Shown: piece after piece, positions 1 to 7,825 of the stretch
Layout: each line of letters starts with the position of its first letter
Position numbering within the stretch: position 1 is the stretch's first letter
DNA from: Bacteroides faecium
Lineage (GTDB): Bacteria; Bacteroidota; Bacteroidia; Bacteroidales; Bacteroidaceae
DNA: 64,000 nt
Reading direction: 5' to 3'
Assembly: GCF_012113595.1 (NCBI RefSeq)
Contig: NZ_CP050831.1
Span: forward strand, 4,836,001-4,900,000
Program-made: the position numbers and the translations under genes
The notes under the pieces: model-generated
The model's database searches: none
What the model saw: the letters and a program-made list of their open reading frames with translations, nothing else
What the model was told of the DNA's origin: nothing

Positions 1-1418
1 TCAACAAATTGTCGGCACAACCGGAAGTAACTATTACCAACGGACGTATCCAAATGGACGGCGCCTTACTGGTAGGTGGCAGTCATACCACTCCGTGGTG
101 GAATGGAAGACTCAAAACCAGTTTCTTGAAAAAGGCAAGTCCTGCCATTACTCGCTTTGTTCCAGGACGTGAGGGGCTGGGATTGACCGACCGTATCGAC
201 TCTGTCGTTAACTTTATGAAGCAGAAGAACATTCTTGTCTTTGACCAAAATTACGGACTGTGGTACGACCGTCGCCGGGATGACCATGAACGTGTTCGTC
301 GTCGGGATGGAGATGTATGGGGACCTTTCTACGAACAGCCTTTCGGACGTAGCGGCCAGGGAACTGCCTGGGAAGGATTAAGCAAGTATGACTTGAACCG
401 CCCTAACGCATGGTATTGGGCACGATTGAAGGAATTTGCGGAAAAAGGGAGTGAAGACGGACTGCTTTTATTCCACGAAAACTACTTCCAGCATAATATC
501 ATTGAAGCTGGCGCACACTGGGTGGATAGTCCGTGGAGAAGTAGCAACAATATCAACCAGACCGGATTCCCGGAACCTGTTCCGTTTGCCGGAGACAAAC
601 GAATCTTTGTGGCAGACATGTTCTACGATATTAGCCATCCGGTACGTCGCGAACTGCACAGACAATATATTCGCCAATGCCTAAATAACTTTGCTGATAA
701 TTCGAACGTCATCCAACTGACAAGCGCTGAATTCACAGGTCCGTTGCACTTCGTGCAGTTTTGGCTGGATGTCATAGCCGAGTGGGAAGCGGAAACCGGC
801 AAGAAGGCTAAAGTAGCGCTGAGTACAACAAAAGATGTACAGGATGCCATTCTTGCAGACTCGAAACGGGCTGCCGTAGTAGATATTATTGATATCCGCT
901 ATTGGCACTACAAGACGGATGGAATCTTTGCACCGGAAGGCGGAAAGAATATGGCTCCCCGCCAGCATATGCGTAAGATGAAAGTAGGGAAAGTAACTTT
1001 CAGTGAAGCATATAAAGCGGTAAATGAATATCGTCAGAAATTTCCTCGGAAGGCAGTGACATTCTATGCACAGAATTATCCGGCGATGGGATGGGCAATA
1101 TTCATGGCGGGTGGTTCATGTCCTGTAATTCCGTGCACAGACAAAGTATTCCTAAGGGATGCTGCGATAATGGAAGTGGAAGAAACAAATACCGATGAGT
1201 ACAAGAAATTGGTAAAATCTGATATTGGAAGTATCATTTATTCCAAGTCCGGAACAGATATTCCTATTCAATTATCGTCCGGAAAGTATGCATTAAAGTA
1301 CATTCATCCAAGCTCCGGAAAGATAGAAGTTCTTAATAAAGCATTGAAAATAAATGGATTATACAGATTGAAGGTGCCAGACAAGAAAGAAGGTATTTAT
1401 TGGTTCCATAAGCTATAA
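1..1418 (+). CDS. Secreted glycoside-hydrolase-like protein, C-terminal part (DUF6298-like)
   Basis: The reading frame is open from the left edge of the window, so the N-terminus and any signal peptide are missing; about 470 residues remain. The visible part looks like the second half of a TIM-barrel glycosidase: aromatic- and acid-rich strand ends such as LLLFHENYFQHN, a TSAEFTGP stretch that could carry an acidic catalytic residue, and RYWHYKTDG. A small beta-rich module follows and ends in YWFHKL, as in many Bacteroides carbohydrate-active proteins. I think it belongs with the DUF6298 proteins of Bacteroides, but that is from memory of similar sequences and the substrate is unknown. A rho-independent terminator follows at once, so this is the last gene of its operon. 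Confidence 0.5.
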   Translation, partial: NKLSAQPEVTITNGRIQMDGALLVGGSHTTPWWNGRLKTSFLKKASPAITRFVPGREGLGLTDRIDSVVNFMKQKNILVFDQNYGLWYDRRRDDHERVRRRDGDVWGPFYEQPFGRSGQGTAWEGLSKYDLNRPNAWYWARLKEFAEKGSEDGLLLFHENYFQHNIIEAGAHWVDSPWRSSNNINQTGFPEPVPFAGDKRIFVADMFYDISHPVRRELHRQYIRQCLNNFADNSNVIQLTSAEFTGPLHFVQFWLDVIAEWEAETGKKAKVALSTTKDVQDAILADSKRAAVVDIIDIRYWHYKTDGIFAPEGGKNMAPRQHMRKMKVGKVTFSEAYKAVNEYRQKFPRKAVTFYAQNYPAMGWAIFMAGGSCPVIPCTDKVFLRDAAIMEVEETNTDEYKKLVKSDIGSIIYSKSGTDIPIQLSSGKYALKYIHPSSGKIEVLNKALKINGLYRLKVPDKKEGIYWFHKL

Positions 1419-1424
1419 AACAAA

Positions 1425-1464
1425 AAATCCCGTTGAAGACAATTCAGCGGGATTTTTCTTTTTT
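1425..1464 (+). terminator. Rho-independent terminator after the glycosidase-like gene
   Basis: An 11-bp stem with one G-U pair (ATCCCGTTGAA paired with TTCAGCGGGAT) and a short loop is followed by a T-rich tract, seven bases after the stop codon. Confidence 0.85.
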
Positions 1465-1542
1465 ATCAGTAATTTCTAGTAAAAGAGTGTTATAAAACAT
1501 GATACTTATTTTTTCAATCCACAAACCAGATTTTACCTAAGG

Positions 1543-1567
1543 TTGCGGTCAATACTGCTTAGTTTTG
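1543..1567 (+). promoter_or_regulatory. Bacteroides-type promoter of the first ECF sigma gene
   Basis: TAGTTTTG at 1560-1567 fits the TAnnTTTG -7 box, with TTG at 1543-1545, closer than the usual 19-20 bp. The box overlaps the earliest possible TTG start (1565), which argues that translation begins at the ATG near 1595. Confidence 0.55.
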
Positions 1568-1594
1568 CAACATCAAATCAATCGAATTAATGCT

Positions 1595-2146
1595 ATGATG
1601 GAACAGACTAATAATTCAACCGAAACTTTATTCGCTTCTTTTCAAGCGGGAAATATGGCAGCTTTTTCTCAACTGTACAATTTGCATATCAATATCCTTT
1701 TTAATTATGGATTAAAGCTGACCATTGATAAAGAGTTACTTCAGGATTGCATCCATGATGTTTTCGTGAAACTCTATACTAAAAGAGCCGAATTAGGCAC
1801 TATTGATAATGTTAGGTCATATTTGTTCATCTCATTAAAAAATAAGCTTTGCGACGAGCTTCGCAAACGTATGTATATGTCTGATACTTCTATAGAAGAG
1901 GTGAATATGCCGACTCTCACAGATGTGGAAGACGATTACATGGAAAATGAGCAACGCAAGAATGAGTTTTCATTGGTGAGGCGTTTACTCGACCAATTAT
2001 CACCCCGCCAGCGTGAAGCGCTTACGCTATATTATATAGAAGAAAAGAAATATGAAGATATTTGCGAGATTATGAACATGAATTATCAGTCTGTACGCAA
2101 TTTGATGCATCGCGGATTGTCTAAGTTGCGTACACTGGCTAGTTAA
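1595..2146 (+). CDS. ECF-type RNA polymerase sigma factor
   Basis: About 183 residues, the usual size for the Bacteroidota sigma-70 family ECF group. Region 2 is visible as AFSQLYNLHINILFNYG followed by LQDCIHDVFVKLY. Region 4 is visible as LSPRQREALTLYYIEEKKYEDI with a helix-turn-helix ending in SVRNLMHRGLSKLR. ATGs at 1595 and 1598 are both possible; the further-upstream TTG lies in the promoter and is rejected. The next gene, 82 bp downstream, looks like a minimal anti-sigma protein, and no TonB receptor follows, so this is not a FecI-type iron or glycan system. The two-gene layout resembles the EcfO/Reo oxidative-stress pair described in B. fragilis; that equivalence is an inference. Confidence 0.85.
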   Translation: MMEQTNNSTETLFASFQAGNMAAFSQLYNLHINILFNYGLKLTIDKELLQDCIHDVFVKLYTKRAELGTIDNVRSYLFISLKNKLCDELRKRMYMSDTSIEEVNMPTLTDVEDDYMENEQRKNEFSLVRRLLDQLSPRQREALTLYYIEEKKYEDICEIMNMNYQSVRNLMHRGLSKLRTLAS

Positions 2147-2228
2147 TTTTAGTGAAAAGAATATTTTGTTGAGTACATATACAGGATAACACCGTCCTAT
2201 TTATGTAAACGCTTAAAAAGGATGCGAT

Positions 2229-2480
2229 ATGTGCTCTAAGGTAAAGGATTTTTTGACGGATGATGATTTCATCAACTATGTGCTGGGTGTAACTCCACAA
2301 TCAGCTTCCCAATGGGAAACTTATTTCAGGGAACACCCGGAAGAGATGGCAGATGCAGAAGAAGCTAAAGCAGTATTACTGGCTCCGGCAGATGTTGCCT
2401 GTGATTTCTCGATAGCTGAGAATAAGATATTAAAAGATAGGATTGTTAGTAGTATAAAAGATTTTTCGGACATTTTGTAG
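2229..2480 (+). CDS. Small soluble anti-sigma-like protein (FecR N-domain-like)
   Basis: 83 residues, acidic, with no membrane segment. The core DDDFINYVLGVTPQSASQWE followed by YFREHPEEMADAEEAKAVL resembles the roughly 80-residue cytoplasmic domain with which FecR-type anti-sigma factors bind their ECF sigma, but the transmembrane helix and the periplasmic FecR domain are absent. The stop is followed by AT-rich DNA and a strong terminator, and I see no decayed FecR remainder, so it looks like a genuinely short protein. Placed after an ECF sigma gene, it most likely holds that sigma in the cytoplasm and would respond to an internal signal. Confidence 0.55.
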   Translation: MCSKVKDFLTDDDFINYVLGVTPQSASQWETYFREHPEEMADAEEAKAVLLAPADVACDFSIAENKILKDRIVSSIKDFSDIL

Positions 2481-2527
2481 TTAGGTTAGATAAAGTTAGT
2501 TAGGTTAGTTAAGGCATTAAAAGATTG

Positions 2528-2582
2528 ACGCAGTCTTTCATAGCAGCTCTTGGGGGAGCTCTATGAAAGACTGCGTTTTTTG
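2528..2582 (+). terminator. Very strong rho-independent terminator
   Basis: A 16-bp perfect stem (2528-2543 with 2561-2576) continues, past one bulged C, into a further 5-bp stem (AGCTC with GAGCT) and is followed by a run of T. It ends the sigma / anti-sigma operon. Confidence 0.9.
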
Positions 2583-2583
2583 T

Positions 2584-2614
2584 TCCTGAATATTTTGTGA
2601 GAAAATATTCAGGA
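2584..2614. repeat. Perfect 13-bp hairpin between terminator and next promoter
   Basis: TCCTGAATATTTT at 2584-2596 is followed by its exact reverse complement at 2602-2614 with a 5-nt loop. It directly follows the terminator and precedes the -33 element of the ThrE operon by 7 bp, so it may be an operator or insulator. No T-run follows on the plus strand. Confidence 0.7.
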
Positions 2615-2621
2615 ATAAGGC

Positions 2622-2651
2622 TTGCTCCTATAACTCTTTTTTGTACTTTTG
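2622..2651 (+). promoter_or_regulatory. Bacteroides promoter of the ThrE-like operon
   Basis: TTG at 2622-2624, a 19-bp gap, and TACTTTTG at 2644-2651 match the Bacteroides housekeeping promoter consensus closely. The transcript would start about 20 bases before the ATG at 2676. Confidence 0.8.
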
Positions 2652-2675
2652 CGCCCGATTAAAAATATCACATTC

Positions 2676-3443
2676 ATGAAGACAAGCGAATCTTTATTAT
2701 CCATAGGTAAATTTATAGCAGAATATTCAGCCCATTTAATGGGCGCGGGAGTGCACACGTCACGAGTCGTACGTAACTCCAAACGTATCGGAGAAGCTTT
2801 TGGTTTAGATGTAAAATTAGGTGTATTTCATAAAAATATCATTCTAACAATTATAGACAAGGAAACAAACGAAGCCTGTAATGAGGTTATAGATATTCCT
2901 GCACATCCTATCAGTTTCGAGCATAATTCAGAGCTAAGTGCGTTAAGCTGGGAAGCGGTAGACAACCATCTCTCGTTGGAAGAACTGACAAAGAAGTACA
3001 GGAAGATTGTTTCCGCTCCGATGATACATCCTCTTTTTGTGTTGATATTAGTGGGCTTTGCCAATGCCTCTTTCTGCAAACTGTTCGGTGGTGACTTGAT
3101 TTCTATGGGAATCGTTTTTTCAGCGACTATTACAGGTTTTTACCTGAAGCAGCAGATGCAGAAAAAGAAAATGAACCACTATATTGTTTTTATAGTCTCG
3201 GCTTTCGTCGCATCCCTATGTGCTTCCACAGCTCTGATTTTTGATACGACCTCTGAAATCGCGATGGCGACCAGCGTACTTTATCTCGTACCCGGCGTTC
3301 CCTTGATTAATGGCGTGATTGATGTAGTAGAAGGATATGTCCTGACAGGATTTGCCCGTCTGACAGAAGCGTCTTTACTGATTGTCAGTATCGCTATCGG
3401 ACTTTCCTTCACATTATTAATGGTAAAAAACAGTTTAATTTAA
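2676..3443 (+). CDS. Threonine/serine exporter family protein, N-terminal half (ThrE_1-like)
   Basis: About 255 residues from ATG 2676; an in-frame TTG at 2649 lies inside the promoter and is rejected. A soluble N-terminal domain of about 115 residues, with the family-typical AEYSAHLMGAGVHTSRVVRN opening, precedes five hydrophobic segments. VPGVPLINGVIDVVEGY matches the ThrE_1 (DUF1212) membrane domain. In this family a five-helix N-terminal half and a separate C-terminal half make an inner-membrane exporter of threonine, serine or related small molecules. The partner half starts two bases after this stop, so the two are almost certainly translated together. The substrate in Bacteroides is not established. 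Confidence 0.85.
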   Translation: MKTSESLLSIGKFIAEYSAHLMGAGVHTSRVVRNSKRIGEAFGLDVKLGVFHKNIILTIIDKETNEACNEVIDIPAHPISFEHNSELSALSWEAVDNHLSLEELTKKYRKIVSAPMIHPLFVLILVGFANASFCKLFGGDLISMGIVFSATITGFYLKQQMQKKKMNHYIVFIVSAFVASLCASTALIFDTTSEIAMATSVLYLVPGVPLINGVIDVVEGYVLTGFARLTEASLLIVSIAIGLSFTLLMVKNSLI

Positions 3444-3444
3444 T

Positions 3445-3930
3445 ATGATAGCACTTGACATTCTTACTGACGGATTTTTTGCAGCAGTAGCAGGTATAGG
3501 ATTTGGTGCGATTTCCGACCCGCCTTTGCGTGCGTTCAAAATGATTGCCATATTGGCGGCATTAGGACACGCCTGCCGTTTTTGTCTGATGACTTATTTG
3601 GGGGTAGATATTGCTACCGCTTCCTTGTTTGCCGGACTGGTTATCGGTTTCGGTAGTTTATGGTTAGGGAAAAAGGTATATTGTCCGATGACGGTACTTT
3701 ATATTCCGGCATTGCTTCCTATGATTCCGGGCAAGTTTGCCTATAACATGGTATTCTCATTGATTATGTGTTTACAGAATATGAATGACCCGGAGCAACT
3801 GGATAAATTCATGGGTATGTTTTTCTCCAATAGTCTGATAGCCAGTACTGTTATATTTATGCTGGCAGTAGGAGCCACATTCCCAATGTTCCTGTTTCCA
3901 CATCGGGCTTTTTCTTTAACAAGACATTAA
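3445..3930 (+). CDS. Threonine/serine exporter family protein, C-terminal half (ThrE_2-like)
   Basis: 161 residues, nearly all hydrophobic, with about five membrane segments. The GFGAISDPP motif near the start and YIPALLPMIPGKFAYNM in the middle are typical of the ThrE_2 (DUF3815) family. It completes the exporter whose N-terminal half is the preceding gene; the genes are separated by one base. The protein ends in SLTRH shortly after the last helix. Confidence 0.85.
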   Translation: MIALDILTDGFFAAVAGIGFGAISDPPLRAFKMIAILAALGHACRFCLMTYLGVDIATASLFAGLVIGFGSLWLGKKVYCPMTVLYIPALLPMIPGKFAYNMVFSLIMCLQNMNDPEQLDKFMGMFFSNSLIASTVIFMLAVGATFPMFLFPHRAFSLTRH

Positions 3931-3943
3931 TTAAACAACTTTT

Positions 3944-4672
3944 ATGGAGATTTTTTGGAGAACAATCGCATATTATAATTCAGCTACCTGGCTTTTGCAG
4001 TTAGTAATTATTCTTATTGGTATTGCATTGACGGCATTACTTATCGGCAAGCCGCGTCCATGGGTAAAGATGGCAATGAAGTTTTATATGATAGGACTTT
4101 ATGCATGGATTTCTATCATTTACTATTATATATATTGCGAAGAGCGCAGTTATAATGGAGTGATGGCAATGTTTTGGGGAGTAATGGCTATCATATGGAT
4201 ATGGGATGCGATTACAGGATACACGACTTTTGAACGTACTCATAAATACGATATATTGTCCTATATTCTGTTAGCAATGCCTTTCATATATCCATTGGTA
4301 TCACTGGCACGCGGACTTTCTTTTCCGGAAATGACTTCTCCGGTAATGCCTTGCTCTGTGGTAGTATTTACTATCGGATTGTTATTGCTGTTTGCCCACA
4401 AAGTAAATATGTTCCTGGTACTTTTCCTTTGCCATTGGTCATTGATAGGATTGTCCAAGACTTATTTCTTCCAAATCCCCGAGGATTTTCTGTTAGCTAG
4501 TGCAACGATTCCGGGACTATATCTCTTCTTCCGGGAGTATTTCCTGAATAATCTGCATGCCGATACGAAGCCGAAAGCGAAATATATTAATTGGCTGTTG
4601 ATTACGGTCTGTGTCGGACTGGCTATATTGTTGACTACAACGATGTTTTTGGAATTAGTTCCAAAGAACTAG
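3944..4672 (+). CDS. DUF6064-like polytopic membrane protein
   Basis: 242 residues with six to seven predicted membrane helices and a short lysine-containing loop (HADTKPKAKY) before the last helix. The opening MEIFWRTIAYYNSATW and the IYCEERSYNGVMAMFWG stretch resemble DUF6064 proteins, whose function is unknown. It starts 13 bp after the ThrE C-terminal half and is in the same operon, followed by a convergent terminator. No catalytic motif is visible. Confidence 0.65.
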   Translation: MEIFWRTIAYYNSATWLLQLVIILIGIALTALLIGKPRPWVKMAMKFYMIGLYAWISIIYYYIYCEERSYNGVMAMFWGVMAIIWIWDAITGYTTFERTHKYDILSYILLAMPFIYPLVSLARGLSFPEMTSPVMPCSVVVFTIGLLLLFAHKVNMFLVLFLCHWSLIGLSKTYFFQIPEDFLLASATIPGLYLFFREYFLNNLHADTKPKAKYINWLLITVCVGLAILLTTTMFLELVPKN

Positions 4673-4690
4673 TCAGAAGTAGAAAAAAGT

Positions 4691-4775
4691 TTAGGCACGG
4701 ATTACGCGGATTTCACGGTTTTTGTTAATCACATCGAAAATTAACTACCGTGAAATCCGTGTAATCCGTGCCTAA
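4691..4775. terminator. 29-bp inverted repeat, bidirectional terminator / intergenic repeat
   Basis: Arms 4691-4719 and 4747-4775 pair over 29 bp with a single G-U pair. Each arm carries two related units (CACGGATTAC and GCGGATTTCACGG). It lies between convergent genes, five bases from the SDR stop codon. Repeats built on the word ATCCGTG are common between Bacteroides genes, as I recall; here it probably terminates transcription from both sides. Confidence 0.75.
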
Positions 4776-4779
4776 TTTA

Positions 4780-5589
4780 TTATTTTATTGCGTAAAATAT
4801 CCGAAGGGCATACAGCATTACCGCATCGGGCAACCATCTTTTGCTTTTTGCAAACAGGACTTGTACAAACGGCCCTACTTTGGTTCGGAAAGGCGGATCC
4901 TTACGAGCTACTATTCTACAAATTGCAGCAGCCAGCTTTCGTGGGTGGCATCCGTTACGTTCTTCCTTTTCTATAATCTCCAGCGATTTCAAGAAACTTT
5001 CTCCGTAATCGGCATCCAACCTTGTCAGTTCGGAAATATTCCGGTTATCCGTAAATCCGGTATTAAAATCTCCCGGCTCTACCAGACATACCTTGATATT
5101 AAACGGATGCACTTCCAAAGCTAAAGCCTCACTATAACCTTCCACCGCAAACTTCGAAGCCGAATAGAAGCCCTGATAGGGGATACCCATCACACCACCG
5201 ATAGAACTGATATTGATAACTTTCCCTTTACGTGCCTTGCGCATGACAGGCAATACTTCCCTGCACATATTCACTACACCAAAGAAATTGGTATTCATCT
5301 GTTTGTTCACCTCATCTTCTGTGGCAAGTTCCAGCGCACCGCCGATACCTATGCCGGCATTATTTATCAATACATCTATCCGTCCCTGTTCCGAAATTAT
5401 CTGCTCTACCGCTTGACGGATGGAAAAAGGGCTGGTGACATCGACAACAAGCATTTTTACGTTATCCATATTCCCGGAAGCCTTCCGGCTTGTCCCGTAA
5501 ACGATGTGTCCTTGTTCCGATAACATTTGGGCTGTGAACTTTCCGAATCCGGAAGACGCTCCGGTGATAAGTATGACTTGTGATTGCAT
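4780..5589 (-). CDS. Short-chain dehydrogenase/reductase (classical SDR)
   Basis: 269 residues, the usual length for the family. The Rossmann motif TGASSGFG (residues 9-16) binds NAD(P), NNAG is at 76-79, and the catalytic triad is Ser129 (INISS), Tyr142 and Lys146 (YSASK). The C-terminal part (WLPDAVMLYALRIFYAIK) is hydrophobic and basic, as in SDRs that act on membrane-proximal or lipid substrates. It is the second gene after a HAD phosphatase on the minus strand, with a 36-bp gap. The substrate cannot be read from sequence. Confidence 0.9.
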   Translation of the reverse strand: MQSQVILITGASSGFGKFTAQMLSEQGHIVYGTSRKASGNMDNVKMLVVDVTSPFSIRQAVEQIISEQGRIDVLINNAGIGIGGALELATEDEVNKQMNTNFFGVVNMCREVLPVMRKARKGKVINISSIGGVMGIPYQGFYSASKFAVEGYSEALALEVHPFNIKVCLVEPGDFNTGFTDNRNISELTRLDADYGESFLKSLEIIEKEERNGCHPRKLAAAICRIVARKDPPFRTKVGPFVQVLFAKSKRWLPDAVMLYALRIFYAIK

Positions 5590-5625
5590 ATTTTTCTATT
5601 TGCGAACGTGATATAGCGGTAATGA

Positions 5626-6246
5626 TTACTTCTTTAGTATAGTTGTCAGTTCTTCCCGCCAGTCTGCGCCATTCTCCGGTTGAAAAGTCTCGAATCCGAG
5701 TTTTTTGCCTATCTGGATATTAGAAGCGCCATCGTCGACAAATAGAGTTTCGGAAGGAATGATATTACAATCATTTATCATAAAATCGAAAATTTCCGGT
5801 GCGGGTTTTGTATGTCCCAGTTGGTAGGATAAATATAAGTTGTCACAATAATCGTTCAACGGCATTTTCTTTGAAGAAAAATCCGGGCTGCATGCCCATG
5901 ACATGACAAAAGGATTGGTATTACTAAGAATATATACATGATAAGATTTCCGTAATTCCAAAATATAATCAAGCTTGCGCAAATCCACCTCATTGAAGAA
6001 GCCCAGCCATGCTTGCTTCGTTTCTTCCATAGTAAGTTCACGTCCACATAAATCTCCCAACTGCTTTCTGAATTCATCCGCACTAAGTTTTCCTTCCTCT
6101 AATTCCTGAAAGATTCCGGTTTGGTGATATTTATCCAAACGGGTATCCGCATCCGCCAATCCCAGTTCGATAAATGCCTGGACAGCTTTATCACGGTCAA
6201 TGTCTACAATAACTCCACCAAAATCAAATACAATATTCTTAATCAT
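5626..6246 (-). CDS. HAD-family hydrolase, subfamily IA (YihX-like phosphatase)
   Basis: 206 residues. Motif I is FDFGGVIVDID with nucleophile Asp8, motif II is ILSNTN, and motif III/IV is HTKPAPEIF followed by FVDDGASN. The alpha-helical cap follows motif I, typical of the HAD-IA variant 3 group that includes the E. coli alpha-glucose-1-phosphatase YihX. It is likely a cytoplasmic sugar-phosphate or nucleotide phosphatase. It heads a two-gene minus-strand unit with the SDR. Confidence 0.88.
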   Translation of the reverse strand: MIKNIVFDFGGVIVDIDRDKAVQAFIELGLADADTRLDKYHQTGIFQELEEGKLSADEFRKQLGDLCGRELTMEETKQAWLGFFNEVDLRKLDYILELRKSYHVYILSNTNPFVMSWACSPDFSSKKMPLNDYCDNLYLSYQLGHTKPAPEIFDFMINDCNIIPSETLFVDDGASNIQIGKKLGFETFQPENGADWREELTTILKK

Positions 6247-6268
6247 GATATATAATTTATGTTTGCTA

Positions 6269-6276
6269 CAAATATA
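6269..6276 (-). promoter_or_regulatory. -7 box for the HAD/SDR unit
   Basis: On the minus strand TATATTTG fits TAnnTTTG, 22 bp before the HAD start codon. No convincing -33 TTG is seen. Confidence 0.55.
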
Positions 6277-6383
6277 CGGCTTATCTTCCTAATTGACTGC
6301 TTGTTGTTCCTTGATATTTATCAAGAAAAGTATAGAAAGTAAACTGATATATTACATAAGTTTATTTCTCAATATGCGATAAA

Positions 6384-6479
6384 GTAATCGTCTGACAATT
6401 GTTTCTTTTTCGTCTGACATCTGTTGTTCTTTCGTCTGACAGTTGTTAGACGAAAGAACAACAGATGTCAGACGATTAC
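6384..6479. repeat. 22-bp-step array with 27-bp inverted arms (array A)
   Basis: CGTCTGACA occurs at 6389, 6411 and 6433, exactly 22 bp apart. The inverted word AGACG then ends at 6452 and 6474, again 22 bp apart. The arms 6411-6437 and 6448-6474 are perfect reverse complements of 27 bp with a 10-nt loop, and the first unit can also pair with the last (14 bp including flanks). It lies in the 348-bp gap between divergent genes. Otherwise I see only promoters in this gap. Arrays of similar build occur at 46508 and 51568. Confidence 0.8.
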
Positions 6480-6550
6480 TTTTATATGATATCAGCATTA
6501 GAGTTTGCTAAAAGAAGGAAGAAATATTCGCTACTCTAACAATAATCTTA

Positions 6551-6558
6551 TAAATTTG
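6551..6558 (+). promoter_or_regulatory. -7 box for the TPR/HTH regulator
   Basis: TAAATTTG fits TAnnTTTG, with a weak TTCG at 6527-6530, 20 bp upstream. It lies before ATGs at 6571 and 6595. Confidence 0.5.
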
Positions 6559-6594
6559 TCGCATATTTGTATGCAGAGATTTAAAATTGAGACT

Positions 6595-7683
6595 ATGGGT
6601 AATCTTCGAATTTTATTGTATGTATTTGTCCTTTCTCTGGCTGCCTGTCATCCTGAGGGGACTAATGTGAAACAAGGATTAGACAAAGCAGCTCAATTAA
6701 TAGAGCAAGACCCGGATACGGCATCCATTATCCTTGAGACTATTCAAATGAACCAAATGAATGAAGCGCAGCTTGCAGAATATAATCTGCTGTGCACTCA
6801 ATTCAACGAAGACAAAAATATACCTCATTCTTCTGATAACCAAATCCGCCAAGCCGTATCTTATTACGAACAATACGGAGATAAATATCAGAAATCGAGA
6901 GCTTATTATTATCTGGCATGTGTAGAAAGTGACTTGAATCAGGAAAAAGACGCCGAGATTCATTTCAAAGAAGCAATAAAACTTGCCGCACAAACAGAAG
7001 AATATGAGCAGATGACTAAAATCTGCAAGAGATGCAGCCTTTATTACCAGAAATACGGAAACTTTGACGAAGCGCTGGAAATGGAAAGAAAAGCGTATGC
7101 CAGCCAATTGATGTTGATTGACAGTAATGACCGTTCTACCGTGATTCTGTCATCCGCCTTAGGATTGTTCGGTGTTATGTCCCTCTTGCTCGGATTACTT
7201 TGGAAGAAACATTTGTCTGTACATTCGCAGTTGGACACCTTTAAAGAAGAAATGCAGAAAAAAGATGTTGAATCAGACAAGCTGGCACTGCAATGCAACT
7301 ATCTCGAAGAGAAATACCAGTCTCTCCAACAACATATCTATGAAGATTCTCCGGTTATTTCAAAAGTCCGTCAGTTGAAGGAACGAACAGCCTTATCTTC
7401 GCGAGTACCTTCTTTCTCCGAAAAAGATTGGACGGAATTATTGCGGCTTCAAGAAAGTGTTTACGGGCTTGTATCCAAATTGAAAGAGTTAAGTCCTAGA
7501 CTTACGGAAGAAGATTTAAGGGTATGTGCCTTTTTAAGAGAAGGCGTTCAGCCTGCCTGTTTTGCGGATTTAATGAAACTGACTGTTGAAACTCTGACCC
7601 GAAGAATTTCCAGAATAAAAACAGAGAAACTGATGCTAGTAAACTCCAAAGAATCGTTGGAAGATATTGTAAAATCACTGTAG
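6595..7683 (+). CDS. Membrane-anchored TPR protein with C-terminal HTH-like domain
   Basis: About 362 residues from ATG 6595; ATG 6571, eight codons earlier, is also possible. The N-terminus has a lipoprotein-like signal ending LSLAAC. TPR-like helices follow, including YEQYGDKYQKSRAYYYLACV and KYGNFDEALEMERKAY. A single membrane helix is at about residues 181-203, then a coiled coil, then a C-terminal domain (LTEEDLRVCAFLREGV and VETLTRRISRIKTEK) resembling the winged or LuxR-like end of Bacteroides TPR regulators. The layout suggests periplasmic sensing by the TPRs and DNA binding in the cytoplasm. The DUF2723 gene directly downstream is a plausible target. That is inference. Confidence 0.65.
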   Translation: MGNLRILLYVFVLSLAACHPEGTNVKQGLDKAAQLIEQDPDTASIILETIQMNQMNEAQLAEYNLLCTQFNEDKNIPHSSDNQIRQAVSYYEQYGDKYQKSRAYYYLACVESDLNQEKDAEIHFKEAIKLAAQTEEYEQMTKICKRCSLYYQKYGNFDEALEMERKAYASQLMLIDSNDRSTVILSSALGLFGVMSLLLGLLWKKHLSVHSQLDTFKEEMQKKDVESDKLALQCNYLEEKYQSLQQHIYEDSPVISKVRQLKERTALSSRVPSFSEKDWTELLRLQESVYGLVSKLKELSPRLTEEDLRVCAFLREGVQPACFADLMKLTVETLTRRISRIKTEKLMLVNSKESLEDIVKSL

Positions 7684-7794
7684 TCTGCATTTGTCTGTAA
7701 TCACCAATGATGAATCGTTGAATATCAGTAAATTACAAATATCTGTCGTCCGTATCCGTCCGGTAAAAAAAAACTTTTTTACGCCTCTGTCCTA

Positions 7795-7802
7795 TAACTT
7801 TG
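7795..7802 (+). promoter_or_regulatory. -7 box for the DUF2723 gene
   Basis: TAACTTTG fits TAnnTTTG, 23 bp before ATG 7826, with a T-run rather than a clear TTG at the -33 position. It supports the ATG at 7826 over an in-frame start at 7691. Confidence 0.6.
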
Positions 7803-7825
7803 CAAACAAAAAAAGTTATAGAACA

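Noticed and set aside
1565..1594. N-terminal extension of the first ECF sigma from TTG 1565
   Set aside because: The codon lies within the -7 box, so it is upstream of the transcript start.
4768..5124. Plus-strand frame of 118 codons opposite the SDR gene
   Set aside because: It is the antisense of a well-supported SDR gene and shows no family features.
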